The position numbers were made by a program, and so were the translations under genes. From contig JASUSC010000005.1 of assembly GCA_030446285.1 (NCBI GenBank), positions 1-47,537 on the forward strand: a stretch of DNA of 47,537 nucleotides, read 5' to 3'. Positions 39,694 to 47,537 of the stretch are shown here, piece by piece (positions within the stretch are counted from its first letter, which is position 1; each line of letters opens with the position of its first letter). The notes under the pieces were generated by a model that saw only the letters and a list, made by a program, of their open reading frames with translations, was not told the DNA's origin and did no database searches. Source of the stretch: Eubacteriales bacterium (GTDB lineage: Bacteria > Bacillota > JASUSC01).

Positions 39694-39930
39694 TCATTCC
39701 ACTATCTCATAAAGGGTGTGGGCTTCTGCTGCCGGCACGTTATCCCGCACCGCCAGGACCTTAACGGCAATTTTCCGGGTACCGAAATCGATCTCGATCC
39801 GGTCACCCGGCTTTACCTCACTTCCCGCTTTGGCTGGTCGGCCGTTTAACATCACCCGTCCTTGATCACACACTTCTTTGGCCAAGGTACGTCGTTTGAT
39901 GAGGCGAGAAACTTTCAGGTACTTGTCCAA
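39694..39930 (-). CDS. rqcP: S4-domain RNA-binding protein RqcP (YabO)
   Basis: RqcP binds stalled 50S subunits and helps RqcH add alanine tails in ribosome quality control. The 78-aa protein is one S4 domain: MDKYLKVSRLIKRRTLAKEVCDQGRVMLNGRPAKAGSEVKPGDRIEI. The start is TTG with AAGGGAATAAGA upstream and GGAGGTG further up. Its place between yabN/hup and yabP/yabQ matches the B. subtilis yabNOPQ order. Confidence 0.94.
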   Translation of the reverse strand: MDKYLKVSRLIKRRTLAKEVCDQGRVMLNGRPAKAGSEVKPGDRIEIDFGTRKIAVKVLAVRDNVPAAEAHTLYEIVE

Positions 39931-39965
39931 TCTTATTCCCTTTCACCTCCGCCGCAAAAGAAGAA

Positions 39966-39990
39966 AAATCAGGTCACAACGACCTGATTT
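39966..39990 (-). terminator. Terminator after the HU gene
   Basis: AAATCAGGTC and GACCTGATTT form a perfect 10-bp stem with a 5-base loop, followed by TTCTTCTTTTG on the minus strand. Confidence 0.8.
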
Positions 39991-39997
39991 TCCCCCC

Positions 39998-40282
39998 TTA
40001 CTTCTTGGAGGCAGCAACAGCATCTTTCAAAGCTTTGCCCGCCTTGAAAGCAGGAACTTTGGCTGCCGGGATCTTAATCTCGGCACCGGTCTGGGGATTG
40101 CGCCCTTTCCGGGCAGCCCGCTTGCGAACCTCAAAGGTACCGAATCCTACCAGCTGCACTTTTTCCCCTTTGGCCAGAGCTTCTTCGATGGTAGCAAAAA
40201 CTGCATTTACCGCCTTTTCCGCGTCTTTTTTGGTGAGGGATGCTTTTTCGGCAACACTGCTCACCAGCTCTGCTTTGTTCAC
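39998..40282 (-). CDS. hup: DNA-binding protein HU
   Basis: HU bends and compacts DNA as a homodimer. The 94-aa protein has [66 protein letters not shown], the complete family pattern including the DNA-clamping RNPQTG arm. A Lys/Ala-rich end follows. The start is GTG with AGGAGGGATTTCAG upstream. It is inserted between yabN and rqcP and has its own terminator, so it may be expressed mainly from its own promoter. Confidence 0.97.
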   Translation of the reverse strand: MNKAELVSSVAEKASLTKKDAEKAVNAVFATIEEALAKGEKVQLVGFGTFEVRKRAARKGRNPQTGAEIKIPAAKVPAFKAGKALKDAVAASKK

Positions 40283-40403
40283 CTGAAATCCCTCCTACAA
40301 AACCGTCTTGTTTTTTTATTATTGGTATTTCTAATATTGGATATTCGCTGCAATTCTTGAGTTTCCTGCTTTTTTAGAAAAATTTTCTTCTCAAATAGCA
40401 AAT

Positions 40404-41867
40404 TTACTCCCTTTCCAGCTGCGCTTTTTTTGCCTTTTCCCAAAAACGGTCCAGTTCCTCTAAGCTCATCTCTTCCATTTTTAGCCCCTGCCGCCGTATC
40501 TCCTGCTCCATCCATTGAAAACGGCGGCGAAATCTAAACACCGTCTGTGCCAAGGCCCCCTCCGCATCCAGCTGAAGCAGGCGGGCTAGGTTAACTACGG
40601 CAAAGAGGAAGTCTCCCAATTCTGCCTCAATTTCCTCCCGTTTTCCCTGCTGCAGAGCAGCAACCAGCTCTTCCCATTCCTCTTTCACTTTTGCCAAAGC
40701 TCCGGTGTAATCAGGCCAGTCAAAGCCCACCCGCGCCGCCCGCTCCTGGATTTTCTCCGCCCAGCGCAGGGCAGACAGGGACGCCGGTAACTTCCCCAGC
40801 ACCGACTCTTCCTCATCAACCCCTTTTTTCTCTGCCGCCTTAATCCGCTCCCAGTTACGGCTTACCTCTTCCCTGGAAGTCACCTCTTCTCTGCCAAAAA
40901 CATGGGGGTGACGGCGCAAAATCTTTTCGGTAATTCCCGCCACCACATCAGCGATATTGAAGTAGCCAGCTTCTTCCGCCAGCCGGGCATGAAAAACTAT
41001 TTGCAACAGCAAGTCCCCTAATTCCTCGCACAGCTTGTCCGGGTCATCTTCGTCAATGGCTTCCAGCACCTCTGCCGCCTCTTCTATCAGGTAGGGACGC
41101 AGACTACGGTGGGTCTGCTCCCGATCCCAAGGGCAACCGTCCGGTCCCCGCAACTGGGCCATAACTTCCACCAACCGCTGAAAATCCAGCGGTTCGGCGA
41201 GGGGAGGAACGTAGAGCGAAGTGAGATGATCCACTTCCTGGCGATCCACCTCGTAAAGGGGTAGTTCTTTCCGGGTCGCCTCCGCCATCCCGGCCCCGCG
41301 AATTAACAAAACACGGTGGTCATCGGGGTAATAGTTCATCAGATGCAGTTTTACCTCTGATGCCAGGAGGCGATTGTAGAGCTGGGCAACGAGAAGGGGC
41401 AGCCGGGGGTTTAATCCTCCGGGAAGGGAACAGGCATCGGCGACCACCAGCCCCTGCACTGGATCAATGGATAGCAGAGCATAAATTTCATCGAGAAAAC
41501 TGGGGGCACTGAAAATTTCAACCTCTATTTCTTTCGGCTTCTTCGCCAGGAGAAGACGGACCGATTCCTCCGCCACCAGGGGATGTCCGGGCACAGCGTA
41601 AATTAGGTCGTTCTTTTGGGCTTCCGCCAGTAGCCGTTCTACAATTTGCCGGTAAACCTGATCAAAACTGTCTGCCTCTTCGTAGAGAGCATCAAAGCTC
41701 GTAAAAGAAACGCCCTTCTGCTTTAGTTCCTCCGCGGCAGGATGTTTGGCTGTCCGCAGGTACAAAGGTCGTCCCTCGGTCAGCAAGCGATAATTGGCCA
41801 GCGGCAGCCGCTCCAAGCCAGCAGGTCCCAGCCCCACTACATATATTTTCCTTTTTATGGTCCCCAC
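40404..41867 (-). CDS. yabN: YabN: tetrapyrrole-methylase domain fused to MazG pyrophosphohydrolase
   Basis: The N-terminal half (to about residue 215) is an SAM-dependent tetrapyrrole-methylase-type domain (KIYVVGLGPAG, YAVPGHPLVAEESVRLL). The C-terminal half is MazG with two NTP-pyrophosphatase modules: CPWDREQTHRSLRPYLIEEAAEVLEAI, ELGDLLLQIVFHARLAEE, then VKEEWEELVAAL and ELGDFLFAVVNLARLL. MazG hydrolyses NTPs and may clear aberrant nucleotides; the methylase partner reaction is unknown. It equals B. subtilis YabN in order and domain layout. The start is uncertain: GTG 41867 overlaps the GGAGGTG site, and the ORF-track start (41924) lies inside the spoVT terminator. Confidence 0.92.
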   Translation of the reverse strand: MGTIKRKIYVVGLGPAGLERLPLANYRLLTEGRPLYLRTAKHPAAEELKQKGVSFTSFDALYEEADSFDQVYRQIVERLLAEAQKNDLIYAVPGHPLVAEESVRLLLAKKPKEIEVEIFSAPSFLDEIYALLSIDPVQGLVVADACSLPGGLNPRLPLLVAQLYNRLLASEVKLHLMNYYPDDHRVLLIRGAGMAEATRKELPLYEVDRQEVDHLTSLYVPPLAEPLDFQRLVEVMAQLRGPDGCPWDREQTHRSLRPYLIEEAAEVLEAIDEDDPDKLCEELGDLLLQIVFHARLAEEAGYFNIADVVAGITEKILRRHPHVFGREEVTSREEVSRNWERIKAAEKKGVDEEESVLGKLPASLSALRWAEKIQERAARVGFDWPDYTGALAKVKEEWEELVAALQQGKREEIEAELGDFLFAVVNLARLLQLDAEGALAQTVFRFRRRFQWMEQEIRRQGLKMEEMSLEELDRFWEKAKKAQLERE

Positions 41868-41906
41868 CTCCGCACCAGAATTTACCTGCTTCTCTAACCA
41901 ACAAAA

Positions 41907-41929
41907 GAGGAGGTGGAAACCCACCTCCT
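41907..41929 (-). terminator. Terminator after spoVT
   Basis: GGAGGTGG and CCACCTCC form a perfect 8-bp stem with a 4-base loop, followed by TCTTTTG on the minus strand, five bases past the spoVT stop. Confidence 0.8.
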
Positions 41930-41933
41930 TCTT

Positions 41934-42497
41934 TTACTGCTCCATCTGTTTGGCCAAGAACCCAGCTGCCGTTTCCGCTAACTTCAATTCCAGCTCGCCC
42001 ATCTTTACCCCTTCCTCTTTGGAAGCCAGGATTACTGCGCCGATGGGGTCGCCTTCAGCGATAATGGGAGCAATCACTTCTGCGGAAAAGCGGCAGCAGT
42101 TATCGTCATCAAGCACAACGCAGTCTTTGCAGTTGGGATCCTGACCGGGATTGTTGATAATTACCGGTTTTCGTTCCTCCATGATTCTCTCTACGGCCGG
42201 ACCAATAGGACGGTTGAGAAACTCTTTCTTAGGAGCTCCAGCTACGGCAATGATGGTATCCCTGTCGGCGATACAGGCGATGTGACCGGTGGCCTCGTAA
42301 AGGGAATCGGCGTATTCTTTGGCAAAATCCCCGAGCTCACCGATAGGCGAGTATTTTTTCAGAATTACTTCCCCTTCCCGGTCCACAAAAATCTCCAAAG
42401 GATCTCCTTCCCTTATCCGCAAAGTTCTACGTATCTCTTTCGGTATAACCACACGACCCAGGTCGTCTATCCTGCGCACAATTCCCGTCGCTTTCAA
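41934..42497 (-). CDS. spoVT: Stage V sporulation protein T (AbrB-type regulator with GAF domain)
   Basis: SpoVT controls late forespore gene expression. The AbrB DNA-binding domain fills residues 1-50 (MKATGIVRRIDDLGRVVIPKEIRRTLRIREGDPLEIFV). A GAF-like domain follows (ATGHIACIADRDTIIAVAG, APIIAEGDPIGAVIL). It carries an unusual cluster of four Cys (NCKDCVVLDDDNCCRFS, about 128-145) that could bind metal or sense redox state. The start is TTG with AAGGAGGGG 7 bases upstream. A sigma-G-like promoter lies just ahead, and the gene sits beside mfd and yabN as in B. subtilis. Confidence 0.96.
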   Translation of the reverse strand: MKATGIVRRIDDLGRVVIPKEIRRTLRIREGDPLEIFVDREGEVILKKYSPIGELGDFAKEYADSLYEATGHIACIADRDTIIAVAGAPKKEFLNRPIGPAVERIMEERKPVIINNPGQDPNCKDCVVLDDDNCCRFSAEVIAPIIAEGDPIGAVILASKEEGVKMGELELKLAETAAGFLAKQMEQ

Positions 42498-42540
42498 TTT
42501 CGTCCCCTCCTTGCGGAAATTAGATTGCCCTGTTTAATCA

Positions 42541-42571
42541 TAGTATATAACCGCTCAGAGGGGATTATTCA
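42541..42571 (-). promoter_or_regulatory. Sigma-G-like forespore promoter for spoVT
   Basis: On the minus strand TGAATA (42566-42571), 18 bp and TATACTA (42541-42547) match the sigma-G pattern (TGAATA, 17-18 bp, CATACTA) at all positions but one. B. subtilis spoVT is known to be under sigma-G control. Confidence 0.7.
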
Positions 42572-42596
42572 TTTTTTACCAAGGAGGGCTTTCTTC

Positions 42597-43616
42597 TTAC
42601 TTGCTGCTGGAGCTTACAAACTTCTCAATCTTGGACTTCTTCTTGAAGTCGTCCAAGTACTTCTTGAAAGCCTCGTTCTTTTTGCTCTGCAGCAAATCCT
42701 CTTTTACTTTGTCCCTTACCTCTTCAAAAGTAGGCATTTTTTCAGGCCGCTTGTCCTCCAGCTTAATGATATGGTAGCCATAAGAGCTCTTCACCACTTC
42801 TTTGGTAATCTCCCCAGGCTTCAGAGCAAAGGCAGCGTCGGCAAAAGCTTTATCCAGCATATCTCGGGAGAAATATTGATCTTGAGTAGCCTGGTTAACC
42901 AGGAGACCACCGTTGTCTTTGCTGCCGGGATCCTCCGATTTCTCTTTTGCCAGTTGAGCAAAATCTGCACCAGCTTTAATTTTCTTCAGGATTTCTTCGG
43001 CTTCTTGCTTGGCTTTTTCTTCCGTCCGGCCTACTCTTTCGTTCTGAGTATCAAAACGAATGAGGATGTGCCGCACTTTTACCCCTTCCGGGATTTTGTA
43101 GTTCTCTTTGTTCTCCTCAAAGTACTTCTTCACCTCATCATCGGTAACAGAAACGTTGCGGGTAACTTTTTCAAAGAGCTTGTTGGTAGCCAACTGCACC
43201 TTAAGGTATTCTCTCATGTCGTCTTCGGTGTAGCCGTACTCTTTGAGGGCTTTCTTGAACTCTTCCTCGGAACCAAAAGACTTGATTATCTGGTCCATGC
43301 GCTCTTCTATTTCCTTGTTGCTAGGCATTACACCCTCTTTTTTAGCCGCCTGCAGGGTCAGCTCCTCACTGATAAGCTGCTCCAGAATCTGGACCCGCAG
43401 GGCATCCAGCATCTTCTTACCGCTTTCACCTTCAAATTTGGCCCCGTTTTTTTCCATCACCTTTTTCTGTTTTTCCAGCCGTTTCTCCAGTTTAGACTTA
43501 GGAATAGAAACCCCATTTACTTTGGCCGCGGCGTCAAAATTACAACCCGTGACAGCAAATGTTAAAACCACCACCGCCAGCAGCCCTGCTAACCACCTTA
43601 TTTTACTCCTCATCAT
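42597..43616 (-). CDS. Peptidylprolyl isomerase lipoprotein, PrsA/SurA-like
   Basis: The protein folds exported proteins at the outer face of the membrane. The signal peptide ends in a lipobox (TFAVTGC). The N-terminal SurA-like chaperone region contains PKSKLEKRLEKQKKVMEK and ILEQLISEELTLQAAKKEGV. The parvulin PPIase domain (about 190-290) has VKVRHILIRFDT, ADFAQLAKEKSEDPGSKDNGGLL and SSYGYHIIKLEDKR. A Lys-rich end follows. AGGAGGT lies ahead of two consecutive ATG codons; 43616 or 43613 are both possible, and the ORF-track start (43643) is too early. It lies between mfd and spoVT, where B. subtilis has no prsA. Confidence 0.95.
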   Translation of the reverse strand: MMRSKIRWLAGLLAVVVLTFAVTGCNFDAAAKVNGVSIPKSKLEKRLEKQKKVMEKNGAKFEGESGKKMLDALRVQILEQLISEELTLQAAKKEGVMPSNKEIEERMDQIIKSFGSEEEFKKALKEYGYTEDDMREYLKVQLATNKLFEKVTRNVSVTDDEVKKYFEENKENYKIPEGVKVRHILIRFDTQNERVGRTEEKAKQEAEEILKKIKAGADFAQLAKEKSEDPGSKDNGGLLVNQATQDQYFSRDMLDKAFADAAFALKPGEITKEVVKSSYGYHIIKLEDKRPEKMPTFEEVRDKVKEDLLQSKKNEAFKKYLDDFKKKSKIEKFVSSSSK

Positions 43617-43673
43617 TAGACCTCCTATAGAATATCCGCACAAGTTTTATTATAAGAGGAGCTTCCTTAAACC

Positions 43674-46600
43674 TCAAGCACTTATTTTCACCATTTCCGC
43701 AAGCTCCTGCAAGATGCCGGTGACCTCCTGCAAACGCCCCTCTTCGTCTTTCTTTTCCCCTTCCAGCCGGATGGTAAACCCGCTACTAAAGTCAAAGGTT
43801 ATTTTTTGTGGATCCTTTTCAGCTAATTTTACCAGCATTTCTCCGGTTACGGGATGCTGCTCGGCGAACTCCAGGACAATCTTTCTCCCCTCCTCCCGGA
43901 CCGCCTGAATACCCACTTCCCGCGCCAGGGCTTTTATCAGAGCAATCTGCAGCAAATTAACCACCGGTTGCGGCGGTTCGCCAAACCGGTCAACCAGTTC
44001 GTCTAGGAGGTCCTGCAGATCCTTCTGGCTGGCAATACGCATTATCTTGCGGTAAATTTCAACCCTGGTCGCCTGGTCGGCAATATAGTTTTCTGCAATA
44101 TAGGCGTTAACCTTCAGCTCGATAACCGGCTCTATGTGTTGCGGTTTCTCTTCTCCCTTCAACTCCCGCACAGCTTCTTCTAAGAGGTGGCAATACATAT
44201 CAAAGCCCACGGCCACCATATGCCCAGACTGTTCCGGCCCCAAAATATTCCCCGCACCGCGAATTTCCAGGTCCCTCAAGGCAATTCGCAGTCCCGAACC
44301 TAATTCGGTAAATTCGCGAATGGCCTGGAGCCTCTTCTCCGCCTCCTCGCTGAGCAGCTTATCCTTGCGGTAGGTAAAATAGGCATAGGCAACCCGGTTG
44401 GATCGTCCCACCCGACCGCGGAGTTGGTAGAGCTGGGCCAGGCCGAAATTGTCTGCCTCGTCTACGATGAGGGTATTCACGTTGGGCATGTCTAAGCCCG
44501 CCTCGATAATGGTCGTGCAGACGAGAACATCGTATTCCCGGTTCAAAAAAGCCATCATCCGGTTCTCTAACTCTTCTTCCTCCATCTGTCCGTGGGCCAC
44601 CAGCACCCTAGCCCGGGGAACCAGTTCCCTCACTTCCCAGGCCACCTGGTCAATATCCTGAACCCGGTTGTGGACGAAAAACACCTGCCCCTGCCGGTCC
44701 AGCTCCCTTTCAATAGCTTCTCTGATCAATACGGGGTTGTACTCCACTACATAAGTCTGCACCGGAAATCGATCTTCGGGAGGGGTGTTAAGGAGGCTCA
44801 TATCCCGCATACCGGCGAGAGCCATGTGGAGGGTGCGGGGGATGGGGGTAGCCGTCATGGTAAGAACGTCAACGTTCTTTTTCATCATTTTTATTTTCTC
44901 TTTGTGGGCCACTCCGAAGCGCTGCTCCTCGTCGATAATGAGAAGCCCTAAGTCTTTAAACCCAACGTCCTTCTGGAGAAGACGGTGGGTACCGATAACG
45001 ATGTCGATCTGGCCCTTTTTCAGTTTTTCAATTATCTTTTTCTGTTCCCGGGGAGTGCGAAACCGGCTCAACATCTCCACTTCCACGGGATAGCCCGCCA
45101 GTCGCTGCCGGAAAGTAAGGTAATGCTGCTGGGCCAAAACGGTGGTAGGAACCAGGACAGCTACCTGTTTGCCGTCCATGACCGCTTTAAAAGCTGCCCG
45201 CAAAGCCACTTCCGTCTTACCAAAACCCACATCCCCACAGAGGAGTCTGTCCATGGGGCGGGGTTTTTCCATGTCCCTCTTAATCTCTTCCGTAGCTCGT
45301 TTCTGATCGGGAGTATCTTCGTAAGGGAAAGATTCCTCGAATTCCTTCTGCCATACGGTGTCGGGAGAAAAAGCATAACCCTGGATCTTCTCCCGCTCGG
45401 CGTAGAGCTCCAAAAGCTGCCGGGCCAGTTCTTGCACAGAGGCTTTAACCCGGTTTTTTACCCGCGCCCATTCCTGGCCACCCAAGCGGTTTAAGCGGGG
45501 GGTCCGCCCTTCCAGCCCGGAATAGCGTTTGAGAAGCCCAATCTGGTCTACCGGCAGGTAAAGGGTATCTTCTCCGGCATATCTGATGACGAGATAATCC
45601 CGCTGGATGCCGCCGATCTCCATGCGGGTGATGCCGTCGTAACGTCCGATCCCGTGGTGTTCGTGAACCACATAGTCACCGGGTTTTAGATCGGGCAGTT
45701 TAAGGCTCTCTTCCCTTTCTCTCTCCCGTACCGTTCGTTTTTTCCGCCGCCCTAAAACTTCCCGGGGCCCTGCTACCAGTAAACCGGCGGCTGGAATAAC
45801 AAAACCGTAGCTCAAATTCCCCTGACCGATTACCACCTGACCCGGCCGGGGCTCCGGCACCGCTTCCTCTGCCAGAATGGCCAAAATTCCTTCCCCTCGC
45901 AGTTGCTCCTGTAATCGTTTGGCCCCTTCCGCCGTCCCGGCCAGGAGAACGGCAGCCCCTTCCCGACCAGTCCAGGACCGGAGTTCCTCCGCTAAGAGAT
46001 CCGGGCGTCCGGCAAAATTCATCCCCTGTTTGATTCCGGCGTTGATTATCCGCTGGTAGGACAAAAAACGAGGATTTTTGGGCAGGAGGGAAAAAGCCGT
46101 AAAGGGACGGCGACTCAGAAAAGCGGCGATGTCAGTTCTACTCCAGTATAAACCCGGCGCTCCTGCCGCCCAGTAGAATCTGTCCACCGGGTTCCAGGGA
46201 GACTCGACCCGCTCCTGCTCCAGGGCGGCAATTTTTTCGCCTATCCTTTCTGGGTCGTAGAGAAACACAGCCCCTTCTGCCGGCAAAAAGTCAAAAAAGC
46301 TGCCTGATTGCGGGTACAAAAGAGGCAGATAAATTTCCGTCTCTTCCGGATACAAACCAGCGGCCAGCTTTTCCACTCCGGCCAGGAGGGAAGAAAAATA
46401 GTTTCGTTCCTCCCCTTCCCGGCCTTTTTTGCCGCTGCTTTTCAGCTTTTCCGCCAGAACCTGGCGCAGGCGACCGGTAGCAGCCGCCTCTTCTTCTCGG
46501 CAAACTCCTTCCCGGGCCGGCCCTACTGATACCTTTTTTGTAGAAGCCAGCGAGCGTTGAGTCTCCGGATGGAAAAAGCGCAGGGAATCCACCTCATCAT

Positions 46601-47207
46601 CAAACAGCTCAATCCGTACCGGCAAAGCATGCTCAGGGGCGAAGACATCCAAAATCCCGCCCCGGAGACTGAACTGCCCGGGCTCCTCTACCATCTCCAC
46701 CCGCTCGTACCCCTGGCGAACGAGGAGGGAGAGAATCCGCTCTAATTCTACCCGCTGCCCCACCTCTACTTCCCAGAAAAATTCCCGATAAACGGGAAAA
46801 GGCGGTAGCCGACGGAGCAAGGCCTCCACCGGCGCTACCACCAAACAGGAAAAACCAGCGGCGAGACGGTTAAGCCCTTTGGTGCGTTCGACGCGGGTCC
46901 CGCGGCTGGTAGCCAGCATTCCGGGAAAAATGGGTTCCGGAGGTGGAAAATAAATAACATCTTCTTCCGGCAAGAAAAAAGTCAGATCTTCTTTTATTTC
47001 CCGGGCCTGACCCTCCGTTGCAGTAACAACAACGGCCGGCGGTTTCTTCTCTCGCCAGAGGGCTGCCACTAAACAGGCAGCAGCCCCTTCCGGCACACCG
47101 TGGACCAACTGGCTCTCTCTCTGGAAAAAACGAAAAATCTCAGCAATCTCAGGCGCTCTCCGGACAAAAGTGAAAAAATCTCCCTGCCCGGTTTTTTTCT
47201 TGCTCAT
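43674..47207 (-). CDS. mfd: Transcription-repair coupling factor Mfd
   Basis: Mfd is a DNA translocase that removes stalled RNA polymerase and recruits UvrA. The N-terminal UvrB-like part has HGVPEGAAACLVAAL and SLRGGILDVFAPEH. The RNA-polymerase interaction domain has PGDYVVHEHHGIGRYDGI. The RecG-like motor has LLCGDVGFGKTEVALRAAFKA (Walker A), IIDEEQRFGV (Walker B), TMTATPIPRTLHMAL, and VCTTIIEAGLDMPNVNTLI, followed by LYQLRGRVGRS. A C-terminal UvrA-masking domain ends it. ATG 47207 (MSKKKTGQGDF) is chosen: it gives 1177 aa, the family norm, and the ORF-track extension is without homology. The ribosome binding site is weak. Confidence 0.97.
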   Translation of the reverse strand: MSKKKTGQGDFFTFVRRAPEIAEIFRFFQRESQLVHGVPEGAAACLVAALWREKKPPAVVVTATEGQAREIKEDLTFFLPEEDVIYFPPPEPIFPGMLATSRGTRVERTKGLNRLAAGFSCLVVAPVEALLRRLPPFPVYREFFWEVEVGQRVELERILSLLVRQGYERVEMVEEPGQFSLRGGILDVFAPEHALPVRIELFDDEVDSLRFFHPETQRSLASTKKVSVGPAREGVCREEEAAATGRLRQVLAEKLKSSGKKGREGEERNYFSSLLAGVEKLAAGLYPEETEIYLPLLYPQSGSFFDFLPAEGAVFLYDPERIGEKIAALEQERVESPWNPVDRFYWAAGAPGLYWSRTDIAAFLSRRPFTAFSLLPKNPRFLSYQRIINAGIKQGMNFAGRPDLLAEELRSWTGREGAAVLLAGTAEGAKRLQEQLRGEGILAILAEEAVPEPRPGQVVIGQGNLSYGFVIPAAGLLVAGPREVLGRRKKRTVREREREESLKLPDLKPGDYVVHEHHGIGRYDGITRMEIGGIQRDYLVIRYAGEDTLYLPVDQIGLLKRYSGLEGRTPRLNRLGGQEWARVKNRVKASVQELARQLLELYAEREKIQGYAFSPDTVWQKEFEESFPYEDTPDQKRATEEIKRDMEKPRPMDRLLCGDVGFGKTEVALRAAFKAVMDGKQVAVLVPTTVLAQQHYLTFRQRLAGYPVEVEMLSRFRTPREQKKIIEKLKKGQIDIVIGTHRLLQKDVGFKDLGLLIIDEEQRFGVAHKEKIKMMKKNVDVLTMTATPIPRTLHMALAGMRDMSLLNTPPEDRFPVQTYVVEYNPVLIREAIERELDRQGQVFFVHNRVQDIDQVAWEVRELVPRARVLVAHGQMEEEELENRMMAFLNREYDVLVCTTIIEAGLDMPNVNTLIVDEADNFGLAQLYQLRGRVGRSNRVAYAYFTYRKDKLLSEEAEKRLQAIREFTELGSGLRIALRDLEIRGAGNILGPEQSGHMVAVGFDMYCHLLEEAVRELKGEEKPQHIEPVIELKVNAYIAENYIADQATRVEIYRKIMRIASQKDLQDLLDELVDRFGEPPQPVVNLLQIALIKALAREVGIQAVREEGRKIVLEFAEQHPVTGEMLVKLAEKDPQKITFDFSSGFTIRLEGEKKDEEGRLQEVTGILQELAEMVKISA

Positions 47208-47290
47208 CGCCCAACCCCACCCAAAATAATACAGAAAAAAGAGCTCCGGCCTTTTATCGCCAAAGCCCTTTCCAGGCTTTTTCTCTATCT

Positions 47291-47537
47291 TTAGTGTATG
47301 CGCGGGGTAAGAAAAGTAATATCCGGACCTGTCCCTAATTCCTGGGCACATTCGGGACAGACCCGGGCCACTACCGCCCACATTCCCCGCAAATCTAGGT
47401 CAATTATATCCCAGCCCCTGGTCAGCGTCAAGGCTTCGGCTAGAAGTTCCACCTCATCCTCACCACCATCTGCCCCTTGCAGCAGCTTTTCTCTTTCTTC
47501 GGCCAAAATCTTGTCGTAACCGTTGATGGCATCGCAG
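47291..47537 (-). CDS. C-terminal part of an unidentified protein, runs off the window
   Basis: The frame is open to the window edge, so the ORF-track ATG (47506) need not be the start. The visible 81 codons read CDAINGYDKILAEEREKL, then GGEDEVELLAEALTLTRGWDIIDLDLRGMWAVVARVCPECAQELG and end LTPRIH. The two Cys in CPEC could be half of a metal site. I do not recognise the family. The position directly upstream of mfd is that of pth or fin in B. subtilis, but neither is evident here. Confidence 0.6.
   Translation of the reverse strand, partial: CDAINGYDKILAEEREKLLQGADGGEDEVELLAEALTLTRGWDIIDLDLRGMWAVVARVCPECAQELGTGPDITFLTPRIH

Noticed and set aside
42282-43565. Plus-strand ORF of 427 aa rich in Phe/Leu
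   Set aside because: Antisense of the PPIase and spoVT genes, with Phe/Leu bias from reading Lys/Glu codons backwards.

Overview
The window reads as a chromosomal segment of an anaerobic, endospore-forming Clostridia-class Firmicute (a Moorella, Carboxydothermus or Desulfotomaculum-like lineage; this is inference). The basis is the yabN-rqcP-yabP-yabQ-divIC-yabR sporulation/division block next to spoVT and mfd, a formate-tetrahydrofolate ligase, an ADP-forming acetate-CoA ligase, strong AGGAGG ribosome binding sites, and frequent GTG and TTG starts. All genes but one (35616-36011) are on the minus strand, so the order below runs against transcription. I saw no rRNA, tRNA or CRISPR array.

Layout. 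1-253: edge of an IS200/IS605-type tnpA lying directly behind panB. 340-2283: panB and a Rossmann/DUF2520 dehydrogenase (candidate ketopantoate reductase), behind a promoter and a structured leader with a terminator that looks like an unassigned riboswitch. 2280-4917: folate operon HD protein-folP-folB-folK. 5066-8865: self-regulated ABC ATPase / YhgE-Pip permease / TetR unit. 9172-11280: fhs with a long leader. 11283-15577: FlK-like thioesterase, then an operon of zinc alcohol dehydrogenase, SLOG protein, radical SAM protein and lipoprotein. 15785-17272: a GalE-family protein lacking the catalytic Tyr and Lys, and a ferredoxin. 17277-23418: nth, a WYL regulator, a class A PBP, an excisionase-like HTH protein, a NodB deacetylase lipoprotein and a BlaI-type repressor. 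23451-26370: a chemoreceptor and alanine racemase.

26593-28981 is a decay zone. It holds a PEP-synthase-like pseudogene, a CBS-domain pseudogene that is a collapsed copy of the intact CBS gene at 32398-32868, and about 600 bp without a recognisable gene. The two CBS copies flank the acetate-CoA ligase (ADP-forming) / DRTGG P-loop operon. 32896-36911 holds nnr, acpS, cheW, a lone plus-strand hypothetical gene and a Ppx/GppA protein. 36950-47207 is the yab/spo/mfd block, with an HU gene, a small HTH gene and a second, broken galE inserted in it. The right edge holds the end of an unidentified gene.

The most unusual items are the unassigned leader RNA before the panB operon, the GalE-like protein with Met-Met in place of the Tyr-Lys pair (while the broken galE copy keeps Tyr-Lys), the CBS gene collapse, the divergent formate-THF ligase signature, and the HD protein in the folate operon as a candidate for an unassigned phosphohydrolase step. 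None of these has been tested by database search here.
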